A stretch of 64,000 nt of DNA from an uncultured bacterium. GTDB taxonomy: Bacteria > Planctomycetota > UBA1135 > GCA-002686595. Below the pieces are notes generated by a model. It saw only the letters and a list, made by a program, of their open reading frames with translations. It made no database searches and had not been told where the DNA came from. This document shows, one piece after another, positions 48,869 to 58,389 of the stretch. The position numbers and the translations under genes are program-made. The DNA lies in the NCBI GenBank assembly GCA_938083085.1, contig CALLKX010000013.1, positions 1-64,000 of the forward strand, read 5' to 3'. Position 1 is the first letter of the stretch. Each line of letters opens with the position of its first letter.

Positions 48869-50458
48869 TCACTCGGACCAGCGGCCCATGGAGATCATGA
48901 TCCGCTCGCAGCCGTCGACCTCGCAGCGGCCCCGCCGCTCCGCCCGGACCCCGGTGTGCTCGGGGCAAGTCCACCACCAGTCGCCGCTGCCTTCCACGTC
49001 GGCGGCGGAGTAGCCGAGTGAACTCAGAGCGTCGGCGCCCGCTCCCGAGTCGCCAGCCCCCGTGACGGGGAACGGCGCGGTCACCCAGGGGTTGCGCTCC
49101 GCGAGGTCCGAGAGGAGGTCCTTCACGACCTCGGGGTTGGACGCGATCACGTTGCGCTCCTCCAGCGGATCGATGCCCACGTGAAAGAGCTCGCTCTCGG
49201 ACGGCATGTGGGGCTTGTAGATCAGCTTCCACTCCCCGTCCGACACCATGTAGAGGAACGCCGCGTCGGGCCGGAACTTCCGCATCCCGGCGTTGTGGTC
49301 GTAGCCGTTGATCTGCTCCCCGTAGGCTGTGAGGTCGCCTCGGCCGCCTCCATCGATCCAGGGTCGCAGGCTGACGCCGTCCACCGGCTCGGTGAACCCG
49401 CCGAGGCCCGCGTAATCGAGCAGCGTGGGGGCGAGATCCGCCGTCCGGACCTGATCCCTGACGCGGGCGCCTGCCGGGACGCCGGGTCCGCGGACGATGA
49501 GGGGGACGTGGGTCTGCTCGCGGTACAGCATGCGGTGCATGCCCCAGCGGTGCTTGCGCATGCCGTCGGCGAGGCCCTGGCCGTGATCCGCTGTCAGGGC
49601 GACGAGGGTCTCATCGGCGAGGCCCGCCTCGTCGATGGCGTCGAGGAGCGCCTTGAGGTTCTCATCCTGGTAGCGCACCTCGACGGCGTACTCCACGGTC
49701 TGCTGGTCCTGCAGTTCTCCGGTGCCCGGGTCATAGCGAAGGCGCTCGAAGTCCTCCGTATCGGGGAGCTTCACCGGGTCGTGTGGGTCCCAGTAGTGGA
49801 GCCAAAGAAAGAACGGCTGGTCGCTGTCGGCGGCGGCCGCCAGCCACTGCTTTGCCATCCGGGTCGTCTCGTCGGAGCGGCGCTGATAGCTGCGCACGTC
49901 CCAGCCCACCTTGGTGTCGTTCTTCTTCTTCTTGAGCGTGGCGTCGAAGGACTCGAAGGTGTCGAAGCCCTCGTCGAAGCCGAAGAAGGCGGAGACGGGG
50001 AAGGCGCTGTGGATTGCCGCGGTGCGGTAGCCGGCCGCCTTGAAGGCGGTCGTGAGCGTCTCGTTGTCGGGGTCAAGCTTGTACCCGCTCCCCGCCGCCA
50101 GGACGCGCAGACCGTGGTTGTACTGGAACTTGCCCGTGAGAATCGTGGCGTGGGATGCGGGGGTGAGCCCGGAGGAGCTGGCCGCGTCCTCGAAGAGGGT
50201 CCCTGCGGCCGCGAGTTGGTCGACCGCAGGAGTCGCGCCGTTCGTGGACCCGTAGCAGGAGAGAAAGTCTGCGCGGACCGTGTCCAGGGTGATCAGGATC
50301 ACGTTCGGCCGCGAGGCCGGCTGCGCTTCGCCGCACCCGGTCAGGCCAGCGAGCCCGAGGAGGATGGCCGCGGCGGTGATCGAGGGCGGGCGCGCGAGGC
50401 GTACGGTGGAGGCCATTCGGCCTGGCTGGTAGGGCTGGATCATCACTGCTGGGAGCAT
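48869..50458 (-). CDS. Sulfatase-family lipoprotein with C-terminal zinc-ribbon/HMBD-like extension
   Basis: NVILITLDTVRADFLSCYG...ASSSGLTPASHATILTG, TADHGQGL; lipobox LAGLTGC; C-term WWTCPEHTGVRAERRGRCEVDGCERI; start probably 50416. Confidence 0.87.
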   Translation of the reverse strand: MLPAVMIQPYQPGRMASTVRLARPPSITAAAILLGLAGLTGCGEAQPASRPNVILITLDTVRADFLSCYGSTNGATPAVDQLAAAGTLFEDAASSSGLTPASHATILTGKFQYNHGLRVLAAGSGYKLDPDNETLTTAFKAAGYRTAAIHSAFPVSAFFGFDEGFDTFESFDATLKKKKNDTKVGWDVRSYQRRSDETTRMAKQWLAAAADSDQPFFLWLHYWDPHDPVKLPDTEDFERLRYDPGTGELQDQQTVEYAVEVRYQDENLKALLDAIDEAGLADETLVALTADHGQGLADGMRKHRWGMHRMLYREQTHVPLIVRGPGVPAGARVRDQVRTADLAPTLLDYAGLGGFTEPVDGVSLRPWIDGGGRGDLTAYGEQINGYDHNAGMRKFRPDAAFLYMVSDGEWKLIYKPHMPSESELFHVGIDPLEERNVIASNPEVVKDLLSDLAERNPWVTAPFPVTGAGDSGAGADALSSLGYSAADVEGSGDWWWTCPEHTGVRAERRGRCEVDGCERIMISMGRWSE

Positions 50459-50614
50459 AGCTCCGAGGGGTCCCTACGCGATGCACCCTTCTCCGTGAGA
50501 GCGAAGGGCGAGCCGGCCTCCGCGGTGGGGCCGGGAGCTGCTCGGGCCTGGTCGATGTCGGGACAGTGGCGGCATATGCTTCTGACTGGCGCTCCAGCGG
50601 GCTAGGATTCCGAC

Positions 50615-51904
50615 ATGAAGCGCTCCGCACACGCCTCGGTCTCACTCCTCCGCGCCGGCGCCTGGGCCGGTCTTGCCCTCACGGGAGCCCTGCTCAGCTC
50701 CTGTTCAGGGGGTGGCGAGGCCGTCCCGGCCGCGGGCACGGTGGTCGTCGAATGGCACGACCCTCAGTTCAAGCGAGCGAAGAAGTCAGAGGGGACGACC
50801 CTCTACGGCCAGTACGTGGGGCCGCGGACGTGGTGGTACAAGTCCGGGAAGGTCGAGAAGGAGGGCCAGTACGACGAGCAGGGGCGGGAGACCGGCGAGT
50901 GGGTCGAGTTCCATAACAACGACCTCGAAGCGGCTCGCTACCAGTACGCGGAGGGCGCCCTGACCGGGCCTTACCTGGCCTGGTTCGCCAACGGGGACAA
51001 GAAGGAGCAGGGCGCGCACGTCTCCGGCGAGAAGTCCGGGGAATGGCTTCGCTGGCACGAGGGGACCAAGGAAGCCTTCAAGGGATCCTTCGCTGAGGGC
51101 CGCCCCGTCGGGGTCCACGTGAGCTGGCACGCAAACGGCGAGGTCTTTGAGACCGGCGAGTACGTCGACGGCGCACCGGTGGGGCTCCATCAGGGGTTCA
51201 GCCCGAGCGGTCAGCTGGTCGGTTCGGGAGAGTACTCGGCGACGGGCCAGGCCCTCGCGCTCTCGATGTGGCACGAGGACGGCTCGGACGCCCACGTGGT
51301 GCCGTTTGTGGCCGGCAAGCCGCACGGCACCGAGCGGATGTGGTGGGAGAACGGTCAGCTTCGGTACGAGAAGACCTGGGAGAACGGCGCGCAGATCGGT
51401 GAGGGGCGCCACTGGCACAGCGACGGGGCACGGCACCTTGTGACGAACTGGGAGGCTGGGCGGCTCTCGGGCGTGGTCCGAGAATGGCACCCCAACGGAC
51501 GACTCGCCGTGATGGTCGCGCACGACGCGGGCTCGCGCACGGGGGTCTTGCGGCGGTGGTACGCCGACGGGGCCCCATCGGTCATCGGCGTGGTCGAGGG
51601 AGAGCTCTCCAACGGGCTCCAGCAGCAGTGGTGGCCCGGCGGCAGTCGCAAGCAGATTGGCGTCTCCAAAGACGGACTCCGGGAGGGCCCCTGGGCCATC
51701 TGGGATGAGAGCGGCGCGCTGGTCGCGGAGCTCTCGGGGGTGTACGCCGCGGATCGCCGGGTGAGCGGCCTCGACGAGGCGGGCCTGGCTCAGGCGGCCG
51801 CGTGGGCGGCCGATACCTCGCCTCAACCGGCCGCCACAGGGGGCGTTGCCCTGGTGGATCCGCTCGAGCAGTACGACGCCGAGGGCGAGCCCCTCGACGG
51901 GTGA
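50615..51904 (+). CDS. MORN-repeat (YwqK-like) lipoprotein
   Basis: LLSSCSGG lipobox; many units of WY-x-G-x(3)-G-x-Y/W e.g. TWWYKSGKVEKEGQYDEQGRETGEWVEF. Confidence 0.85.
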   Translation: MKRSAHASVSLLRAGAWAGLALTGALLSSCSGGGEAVPAAGTVVVEWHDPQFKRAKKSEGTTLYGQYVGPRTWWYKSGKVEKEGQYDEQGRETGEWVEFHNNDLEAARYQYAEGALTGPYLAWFANGDKKEQGAHVSGEKSGEWLRWHEGTKEAFKGSFAEGRPVGVHVSWHANGEVFETGEYVDGAPVGLHQGFSPSGQLVGSGEYSATGQALALSMWHEDGSDAHVVPFVAGKPHGTERMWWENGQLRYEKTWENGAQIGEGRHWHSDGARHLVTNWEAGRLSGVVREWHPNGRLAVMVAHDAGSRTGVLRRWYADGAPSVIGVVEGELSNGLQQQWWPGGSRKQIGVSKDGLREGPWAIWDESGALVAELSGVYAADRRVSGLDEAGLAQAAAWAADTSPQPAATGGVALVDPLEQYDAEGEPLDG

Positions 51905-51933
51905 CCCCTCCTGGGGACGCCGGAGCATCGCAG

Positions 51934-51974
51934 GGGCGCTCGGTTGCCCTGCGACCGAGCGCCCTCCGCTTTTT
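51934..51974 (+). terminator. Intrinsic terminator downstream of MORN-repeat gene
   Basis: GGGCGCTCGGT-N9-ACCGAGCGCCC then TCCGCTTTTT. Confidence 0.9.
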
Positions 51975-52078
51975 GGGATGAACCGGCCCATGGGGCGCGC
52001 ATCGTCGGAATCGGTGAGGAATCGGCGCGTCGAGCGGCCTATGCTGCCGCCCCGCTCCTAACCCCCGAGTCTTCACCG

Positions 52079-53332
52079 ATGACCCTCTACAGCCCCGCTC
52101 CCAACACCACCAAGACCGACGATTCCATCTGGGCCTCCATCGCCCGAGAGGAGGAGCGGCAGGAGCTTCAGCTGGAGCTGATCGCCTCGGAGAACCACGC
52201 CTCAGCAGAGGTGATGGCCGCCATGGGGACGGCGCTGACGAACAAGTACGCCGAGGGGTATCCCGGTCGTCGGTACTACGGCGGCTGCGAGTTCGTCGAC
52301 GAGGTGGAGGATCTGGCTCGGAACCGCGCCAGGGAGCTCTTCGGGTCGGAGCGCGCGAACGTCCAGCCCCACAGCGGCACCCAGGCCAACATGGCTGCGT
52401 TCATGTCCATGCTGGACCCAGGGGACAAGGTGCTCGCCATGTCCCTGGACCACGGCGGGCACCTCTCGCACGGGCACACGAAGAACTTCAGCGGCGTCTT
52501 CTACGACTTCCACAGCTACGGGGTAGAGCCGGACTCCGAGCGCCTCGACCTCGACAAGGTCCGTGAGCAGGCGCTCGCGCTGCGCCCGAAGCTCCTCATC
52601 GCGGGCGCGTCCGCCTACTCGCGGCCCATCGATTTCGAGGCCTTCGCGGCCATCGCTCGTGAGGTGGACGCGCTCTTCATGGTGGACATGGCCCACATCG
52701 CCGGGCTCGTGGCGGGTGGCGCCCACGCCAGCCCCATACCCCACGCCGATGTGGTGACCCTCACCACGCACAAGACGTTGCGCGGGCCTCGCGGCGGGAT
52801 GATCCTTTGTCCGAAGGAGCGCATCGTGAAGATCAACAGCGCCCTCTTCCCCGGGGGCCAGGGGGGGCCGCTCATGCACGTCATCGCGGCCAAGGCGATC
52901 GCCTTCCGCGAGGCACAGCAGGACTCCTTCAAGACCTACGCCGCGCAGGTGGTGGCGAACGCGTCCGCCCTCGCGGAGGGCCTCGTCGGAGCCGGGATCC
53001 GGATCGTCTCCGGGGGGACGGACAATCACGTCATGCTCGTGGACGTCGGGAGCGTCGGGCTCTCTGGTGCGGCCGCTGAGGACGCGCTGCACCGGGTGAA
53101 CATCACCTGCAACAAGAACCTGATCCCGTTCGACAAGCGGCCGCCCATGGAGGCCTCTGGTGTGAGGCTCGGGACCGCCGCGATCACCACCCGAGGCCTG
53201 GACGTGGCCGACATGGGGCACCTCGCCGGCTGGATCGGGGAGATCCTGCGGGCGCCCGAGGATGAGGCGACCATCAAGCGAGTCGCAGGGGCCGTGGCCG
53301 AGCTCACCTCGCGGAAGCCGATCTACGCCTAG
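52079..53332 (+). CDS. glyA: Serine hydroxymethyltransferase
   Basis: LELIASENHASAEVMAAMGTALTNKYAEGYPGRRYYGG; DVVTLTTHKTLRGPRGGMIL. Confidence 0.97.
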   Translation: MTLYSPAPNTTKTDDSIWASIAREEERQELQLELIASENHASAEVMAAMGTALTNKYAEGYPGRRYYGGCEFVDEVEDLARNRARELFGSERANVQPHSGTQANMAAFMSMLDPGDKVLAMSLDHGGHLSHGHTKNFSGVFYDFHSYGVEPDSERLDLDKVREQALALRPKLLIAGASAYSRPIDFEAFAAIAREVDALFMVDMAHIAGLVAGGAHASPIPHADVVTLTTHKTLRGPRGGMILCPKERIVKINSALFPGGQGGPLMHVIAAKAIAFREAQQDSFKTYAAQVVANASALAEGLVGAGIRIVSGGTDNHVMLVDVGSVGLSGAAAEDALHRVNITCNKNLIPFDKRPPMEASGVRLGTAAITTRGLDVADMGHLAGWIGEILRAPEDEATIKRVAGAVAELTSRKPIYA

Positions 53333-53359
53333 GCGAAGCTCAGGACCGCCTCGTCGCCG

Positions 53360-53587
53360 TCAGGCCTCGGTGCGCTCGTAGCCGAGGTTGCGGATGATCT
53401 CCAGGACCTCGGTCCAGGACGGGAACGGTCGCCCGTGGATGCGCTTGTAGTCGTCGATGGCCTGGATGAACTCGAGGACCGCGGGCTCCATCTGGTCCGG
53501 CTTGGAGGTCGCGGGCTTCGAGGCCTTGGCGGGCGTGTCGCCTGCGTCGTCGTTGTTCTTGGGGCTCATGGGCTCCTGGGGGCTCAT
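53360..53587 (-). CDS. Small hypothetical protein
   Basis: LEFIQAIDDYKRIHGRPFPSWTEVLEIIRNLGYER; start placed at MSPQEPMSPKNND. Confidence 0.65.
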   Translation of the reverse strand: MSPQEPMSPKNNDDAGDTPAKASKPATSKPDQMEPAVLEFIQAIDDYKRIHGRPFPSWTEVLEIIRNLGYERTEA

Positions 53588-53758
53588 GGATGGGCGGGAT
53601 CGGTGGGAACGGGGAGGGGCACCGCTGGGCGGGCGCTCCAATGCCTTCCTTCGAACTTCGCACCCCGTCCGCTTGAGAGGGTCTGATCCCAGGATCAGGC
53701 CGCTCGCCGCTGACCCGCGTTGGGCCCACCTCGGGCCCGCTCCGAGTTCACTCGTGCC

Positions 53759-54832
53759 TCAGAAGGACACGCCGCCTTCCCTGAGCGCCCGTTCCATCTT
53801 GGCGGTGTCAGGCGCGTGGACGATGCCGACCTCGGTGATGATCGATGTGACCAGCGACGCCGGCGTCACGTCAAAGGCGGGGGCATAGACCTCGACTTCC
53901 AGCGGCGCGGTCCGCTTGCCGAAGCCCTCTGTGATCTCCATCGCGGGGCGCTCCTCGATGGGAATGAGATCTCCGCTGGCGAGCGAGGGGTCGACGGTGG
54001 AGAGCGGGGCGACCACGTGGAAGGGGATGTTGTGGTGATGGGCCGAGATCGCCACGCCGTAGGTCCCGATCTTGTTGCACACGTCGCCGTTGCGAGCGAT
54101 GCGGTCGGATCCGACGAACACCGCGTCGATCTTGCCCTCGCCCATCACGCGCGCCGCCATGCCGTCGGTGATCAGCCGGACCTCGACGCCAGCCTTCATC
54201 AGCTCCCACGAGGTGATCCGTGCCCCCTGCAGGAGCGGGCGGGTCTCATCGGCGAAGACCGCCACCCGCTTGCCCTGCGCGTGGGCGGTGTAGATCGGGG
54301 CCAGGGCGGTGCCGATTCCGGCGGTCGCAAGGGCTCCTGCGTTGCAGTGGGTCAGCAGGGTGGACCCGTCGCTGATCAGCGCCGCGCCGTGCTCGCCCAT
54401 CCGCCGGCAGGTGTCCTTGTCCCCCTCCTGGATGGCGATGGCCTCATCGAGGGTCGCCTGCTTGAGCTCTTCGTCACTGAGGCCCTCCATGCCCTCGAGG
54501 TGCCTGAGGATGCGGGCCGTCGCCCAGCTCAGATTGACCGCGGTGGGCCTCGCGGCATCGAGGGTGACCTTGGTGGCGCGGGCGGCCTCGAGGACCTTCC
54601 CCGCCTCGGCGGAGCGTATGCCAAGCACCATGCCGTAACCCGCCGCGACGCCAATGGCGGGGGCGCCCCGGACCGCGAGCCGGTAGATGGCGTCCACCAT
54701 CCCGGGGACCGTCTTGACCTCGAGCTGCACCTCCTCAAGGGGGAGCAGGGTCTGTTCGAGCATCTGGACGTGACCGTCCAGAGCCCCGATCCACGACAGG
54801 GTCTCGAAGGGGAGTTCGATCTTGGCGTTCAT
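53759..54832 (-). CDS. mtnA: S-methyl-5-thioribose-1-phosphate isomerase
   Basis: VRGAPAIGVAAGYG, LTHCNAGALATAGIGTALAPI, VFADETRPLLQGARITSWEL, GSDRIARNGDVCNKIGTY. Confidence 0.95.
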   Translation of the reverse strand: MNAKIELPFETLSWIGALDGHVQMLEQTLLPLEEVQLEVKTVPGMVDAIYRLAVRGAPAIGVAAGYGMVLGIRSAEAGKVLEAARATKVTLDAARPTAVNLSWATARILRHLEGMEGLSDEELKQATLDEAIAIQEGDKDTCRRMGEHGAALISDGSTLLTHCNAGALATAGIGTALAPIYTAHAQGKRVAVFADETRPLLQGARITSWELMKAGVEVRLITDGMAARVMGEGKIDAVFVGSDRIARNGDVCNKIGTYGVAISAHHHNIPFHVVAPLSTVDPSLASGDLIPIEERPAMEITEGFGKRTAPLEVEVYAPAFDVTPASLVTSIITEVGIVHAPDTAKMERALREGGVSF

Positions 54833-54938
54833 GCAGAGAGCCTATCCCGTTGGAGGGACCCATGCCCCCAGGCGCTGGCGTCATCTGATGAACCGGGAGG
54901 ACGCCTACGGCGAACTGGGATCGCGCCCCGCCCGGGGC

Positions 54939-55859
54939 TCAGGCCGTGACGAGACCCGTCCCCGTGATCCGCTCACAGACCTCGAGGTAGCGGGCGGTGA
55001 CCCGGGCCACGATGGCCGGATCCAGGGGAGGCGCGGGGTACTCCTTGTCCCAGTCCAGCGTCTCGAGCCAGTCCCTGAGGATCTGCTTGTCGAAGCTGGG
55101 GGGGCTGATCCCCACCCGGTAGTCGTTCTCATCCCACATGCGGGAGGAGTCCGGCGTCAGGGCCTCGTCGATCAGCAGGACCTCGCCGTCCCGGACCCCG
55201 AGTTCGAACTTGGTGTCGGCGAGGCGGAGACCGAGCGGGGCCAGCTGCTCGCGGCCCCTCTCGAAGAGCGCGAGGCAGAGGGCCTTGCCGTGCTCCCAGC
55301 GCTCCTCGCCCACGAGGTCTCGGGCCTCGTCCGGGGTGAGCGGCCGGTCATGGACCTCGTGCTTGGTGGTGGGCGTCACGATGGGCTCGGGCAGCTCGTC
55401 GGCGAGGAGGAGTCCGGCCGGGAGCGGGATGCCGCAGATGGTCTGAGACTGCTGATACTCCTTCCAGCCTGACCCGGCGATGTGGCCCCGCACGACCCAC
55501 TCGATGGGGTCGGGTTCGGCGCGGCGCACAATCATGACCCGGCCGCGCAGGCGCTCACGCCAGGCCTCGTCGAGGCCCTCCGCGTCGTCCACGCAGGTGC
55601 TCACAAGATGGTTCGGCGTCAAATCACGGGTCCGCTCGAACCAGTGGGCGGCGATGGCGGTGAGGACCTTGCCCTTCATGGGGACGCCCTCGTCCATGAC
55701 CACGTCGAAGGCGGACACGCGGTCGGTCGTCACGAAGAGGAGGTGGTCAGGATCGAGACCGTAGATGTCTCGCACCTTGCCCGAGGCGATCTGCTCGAGG
55801 CCCGTTGGCCGATCCTCACGGCCCAGATAGACGTCAGTCATGGCCAGAACGATAGGCAA
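54939..55859 (-). CDS. purC: Phosphoribosylaminoimidazole-succinocarboxamide synthase
   Basis: ASGKVRDIYGLDPDHLLFVTTDRVSAFDVVM; EWVVRGHIAGSGWKEYQ; start may be MTDVYLG (55841). Confidence 0.95.
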   Translation of the reverse strand: MPIVLAMTDVYLGREDRPTGLEQIASGKVRDIYGLDPDHLLFVTTDRVSAFDVVMDEGVPMKGKVLTAIAAHWFERTRDLTPNHLVSTCVDDAEGLDEAWRERLRGRVMIVRRAEPDPIEWVVRGHIAGSGWKEYQQSQTICGIPLPAGLLLADELPEPIVTPTTKHEVHDRPLTPDEARDLVGEERWEHGKALCLALFERGREQLAPLGLRLADTKFELGVRDGEVLLIDEALTPDSSRMWDENDYRVGISPPSFDKQILRDWLETLDWDKEYPAPPLDPAIVARVTARYLEVCERITGTGLVTA

Positions 55860-55933
55860 GCCGGAGCCTCACCGCGAACCCCCGGTGCGGGAACGTTAGC
55901 CTTGGGGCCGCCGCCCCGCCCCGCGGTCGCACC

Positions 55934-57364
55934 ATGAACCCTGATCGCACCGACCCGCTTCGCGCCCGCTCCGCAGGCTTCCAGGAGGGCTCCTCCGTGG
56001 GAGGGGCCGTACGGGTGCCTGGCTCCAAGTCCATGGCCCAGAGGATCCTGGCCGCGGCCTCAATCGCACGCGGGCAGACCCGTCTCGTGGGGCTCCCGTC
56101 ATCGGAGGACGTGGTGGGGGCGCTGCGTTGCGCGAGGGCCCTTGGCGCCCGATTTCCCGGGGGCCAGCGGCCTGATGATCCCCTCGCGCTCGCCCTGCTG
56201 CGGAGCGGCGCGGCTGGCGTGGTGGTTGGCGACCCGCCGACTCCCCGCGGGGCGCCTCGGCCATGGGCCCGGCTCGAGCCTGGCGAGTCGGGGACCTGCG
56301 CTCGACTCTTCTCTGCCCTCGGCGCCTTGGGGCGGCCCGAAGGCAGCGGCTCCGAGGTGGTCCCGGCGGGCACCCTGAGGTCCAGAGCGAGCGGGCCCCT
56401 GTTCGACGCCTTGCGCGAAGCCGGCGCCGGGGTCGAGCCAGCGGGCGCCCTGGATGGGTGGCCGGCGCTCTTCACGGCGGCGACCCCCCCCAAGTCCCTC
56501 GAGCTTCGCCACCCCCTCTCCAGCCAGGAGGTCAGCGGCCTCCTGCTGGCCATCGCCTCCCACGCGGGCGAGCGGCACCTGCGGGTGGTCGGCCCGATTC
56601 CCAGCCGTGGCTACGTGGACATGACGGTCCAGGTCCTCGGACGGTTCGGAGGCTCGGTACGGTCCGAGGAGCTGGTCAGTGACTCCCCCGATGAATCGGG
56701 GACACTGTTCACGATTCGTGGCCCGCTCAGCGCGCCGTCGGAGGCCATTGCCTGTGAGCCGGATGCGAGCGCCGCAGCGGTTGCCCTGGTCGCAGGGGCG
56801 CTCTCCGGAGGTCGGCGGACCTGGGTGGAGGGGGTCGGGACAGGATCGCTTCAGCCGGATGTGGCCATCACGGCTTGCCTTCAGGCGTTCGGATGCTCGG
56901 TCGAGGGCAGCGGCCCTGATCGTCTCGTCGTGACGGGAGCGCCGAGCCGCGGGGCGCAGATTGACTGTGTGGGGTTCCCCGACCTCGCACCCGTGCTCGC
57001 CGCCGTCGCGGGGTTCGTGGCTTGCCGGGGTCTCGGAGAGTCCACGTTGACCGGCCTGGGGACCTTGCCGGGGAAGGAGTGCGATCGGATCTCCGTTCTC
57101 GCGAGGGGGCTGCGAGCCCTGGGCCTTGAGGTGTTGCAGGGGGACTCCTCGCTGACGGTCAGCGGCGACTCGCGCGGCCGGGGCATGGAGAGGGAGGCGC
57201 TCTCGTTGGATCCCGAGTCGGATCATCGCATGGTCTTCTTCGGCGCCCTGCTCTCTCTCTTTGAGCCTGGAATCCAGTGCCTCGAACCGGGGTGCGTCGG
57301 CAAGTCATGGCCTGGGTTCTGGCAGGATCTGGCCGCCGCCGGGGGTACGCTGTTCACGTCATGA
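55934..57364 (+). CDS. aroA: 3-phosphoshikimate 1-carboxyvinyltransferase
   Basis: VRVPGSKSMAQRILAAASIA, LEPGESGTCARLFSALGAL, KECDRISVLARGLRALG, DHRMVFF. Confidence 0.93.
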   Translation: MNPDRTDPLRARSAGFQEGSSVGGAVRVPGSKSMAQRILAAASIARGQTRLVGLPSSEDVVGALRCARALGARFPGGQRPDDPLALALLRSGAAGVVVGDPPTPRGAPRPWARLEPGESGTCARLFSALGALGRPEGSGSEVVPAGTLRSRASGPLFDALREAGAGVEPAGALDGWPALFTAATPPKSLELRHPLSSQEVSGLLLAIASHAGERHLRVVGPIPSRGYVDMTVQVLGRFGGSVRSEELVSDSPDESGTLFTIRGPLSAPSEAIACEPDASAAAVALVAGALSGGRRTWVEGVGTGSLQPDVAITACLQAFGCSVEGSGPDRLVVTGAPSRGAQIDCVGFPDLAPVLAAVAGFVACRGLGESTLTGLGTLPGKECDRISVLARGLRALGLEVLQGDSSLTVSGDSRGRGMEREALSLDPESDHRMVFFGALLSLFEPGIQCLEPGCVGKSWPGFWQDLAAAGGTLFTS

Positions 57365-58389
57365 CCTCTGAAGCGAACTCGATTGATCTCACCCAGCCCC
57401 AGGGTCCCGTGCTCGTCGTGGGGGGCGCCGGCTACATCGGCAGCCACTGCGTCGCGCTACTCCAGCGACGAGGAGTCGAGGTGGCGGTGTTTGACGACTT
57501 GTCGACCGGACACGCCGAGGCGATCAGCGCGCCGCTGGTGGTCGGGAGCCTGGGAGACCGCGAGGCGATCGCAGCGGCGCTCGAGGCCCACCGCCCGTCG
57601 GCGGTGATTCACTTCGCGGCGAAGTGCTACGTGGGCGAATCGGTGACGGACCCGGCGATCTACTACAGGGAGAACGTCCACTACACGTGGAACCTGTTGG
57701 AGGAGATGCGCGCGGCCTCTGTGAGCGACATCGTGTTCTCCTCGACCTGCGCCACCTACGGGGAGCCCCGGGAGGTCCCCATCCCGGACGACCACCCCCA
57801 GGATCCGATCAACCCCTATGGCCGCACCAAGCTTCATATGGAGCACATGATGCGGGACTATTCGCGGGCATATGGGATGCGTTACGCGGCGCTCCGTTAC
57901 TTCAACGCGGCAGGAGCAGCGACCGCTGGAGGCATCGGCGAGGACCACAGCCCCGAGACCCACCTCATCCCGCTGGTGCTGGAGGTGGCGCTTGGCCAGC
58001 GCGAGAAGATCATGGTCTTCGGTGACGACTACGAGACCCGCGACGGCACCTGCATCCGGGACTACATCCACGTGGACGATCTCGGGGACGCGCACCTGAG
58101 GGCGCTCGCCCACCTGCAGGCCGGCCGAGGCGATCTCGAGTGCCACCTCGGCACGGGGAACGGCTTCACGGTGATGGAGATCATCGAGGCCGCCCGGGAG
58201 ATCACCGGTCAGGCGATTCCGGCGGAGGTCGTCGCGCGGCGGGAAGGCGACCCCGCCATGCTCGTGGCCGGCGGTTCGCGGGCCTTCGATGTCCTGGGCT
58301 GGCGCCCGGCTCGGGGGGACGTGCGCGACGTCATCCGTGATGCGTGGGCCTTCCACTCGGCCCACCCGAGCGGCTATGCCGCGGGCTGA
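57361..58389 (+). CDS. galE: UDP-glucose 4-epimerase
   Basis: VLVVGGAGYIGSHCVALL, FDDLSTGH, SSTCATYGEP, NPYGRTKLHMEHMMRDY; ATGA overlap with aroA. Confidence 0.94.
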   Translation: MTSEANSIDLTQPQGPVLVVGGAGYIGSHCVALLQRRGVEVAVFDDLSTGHAEAISAPLVVGSLGDREAIAAALEAHRPSAVIHFAAKCYVGESVTDPAIYYRENVHYTWNLLEEMRAASVSDIVFSSTCATYGEPREVPIPDDHPQDPINPYGRTKLHMEHMMRDYSRAYGMRYAALRYFNAAGAATAGGIGEDHSPETHLIPLVLEVALGQREKIMVFGDDYETRDGTCIRDYIHVDDLGDAHLRALAHLQAGRGDLECHLGTGNGFTVMEIIEAAREITGQAIPAEVVARREGDPAMLVAGGSRAFDVLGWRPARGDVRDVIRDAWAFHSAHPSGYAAG

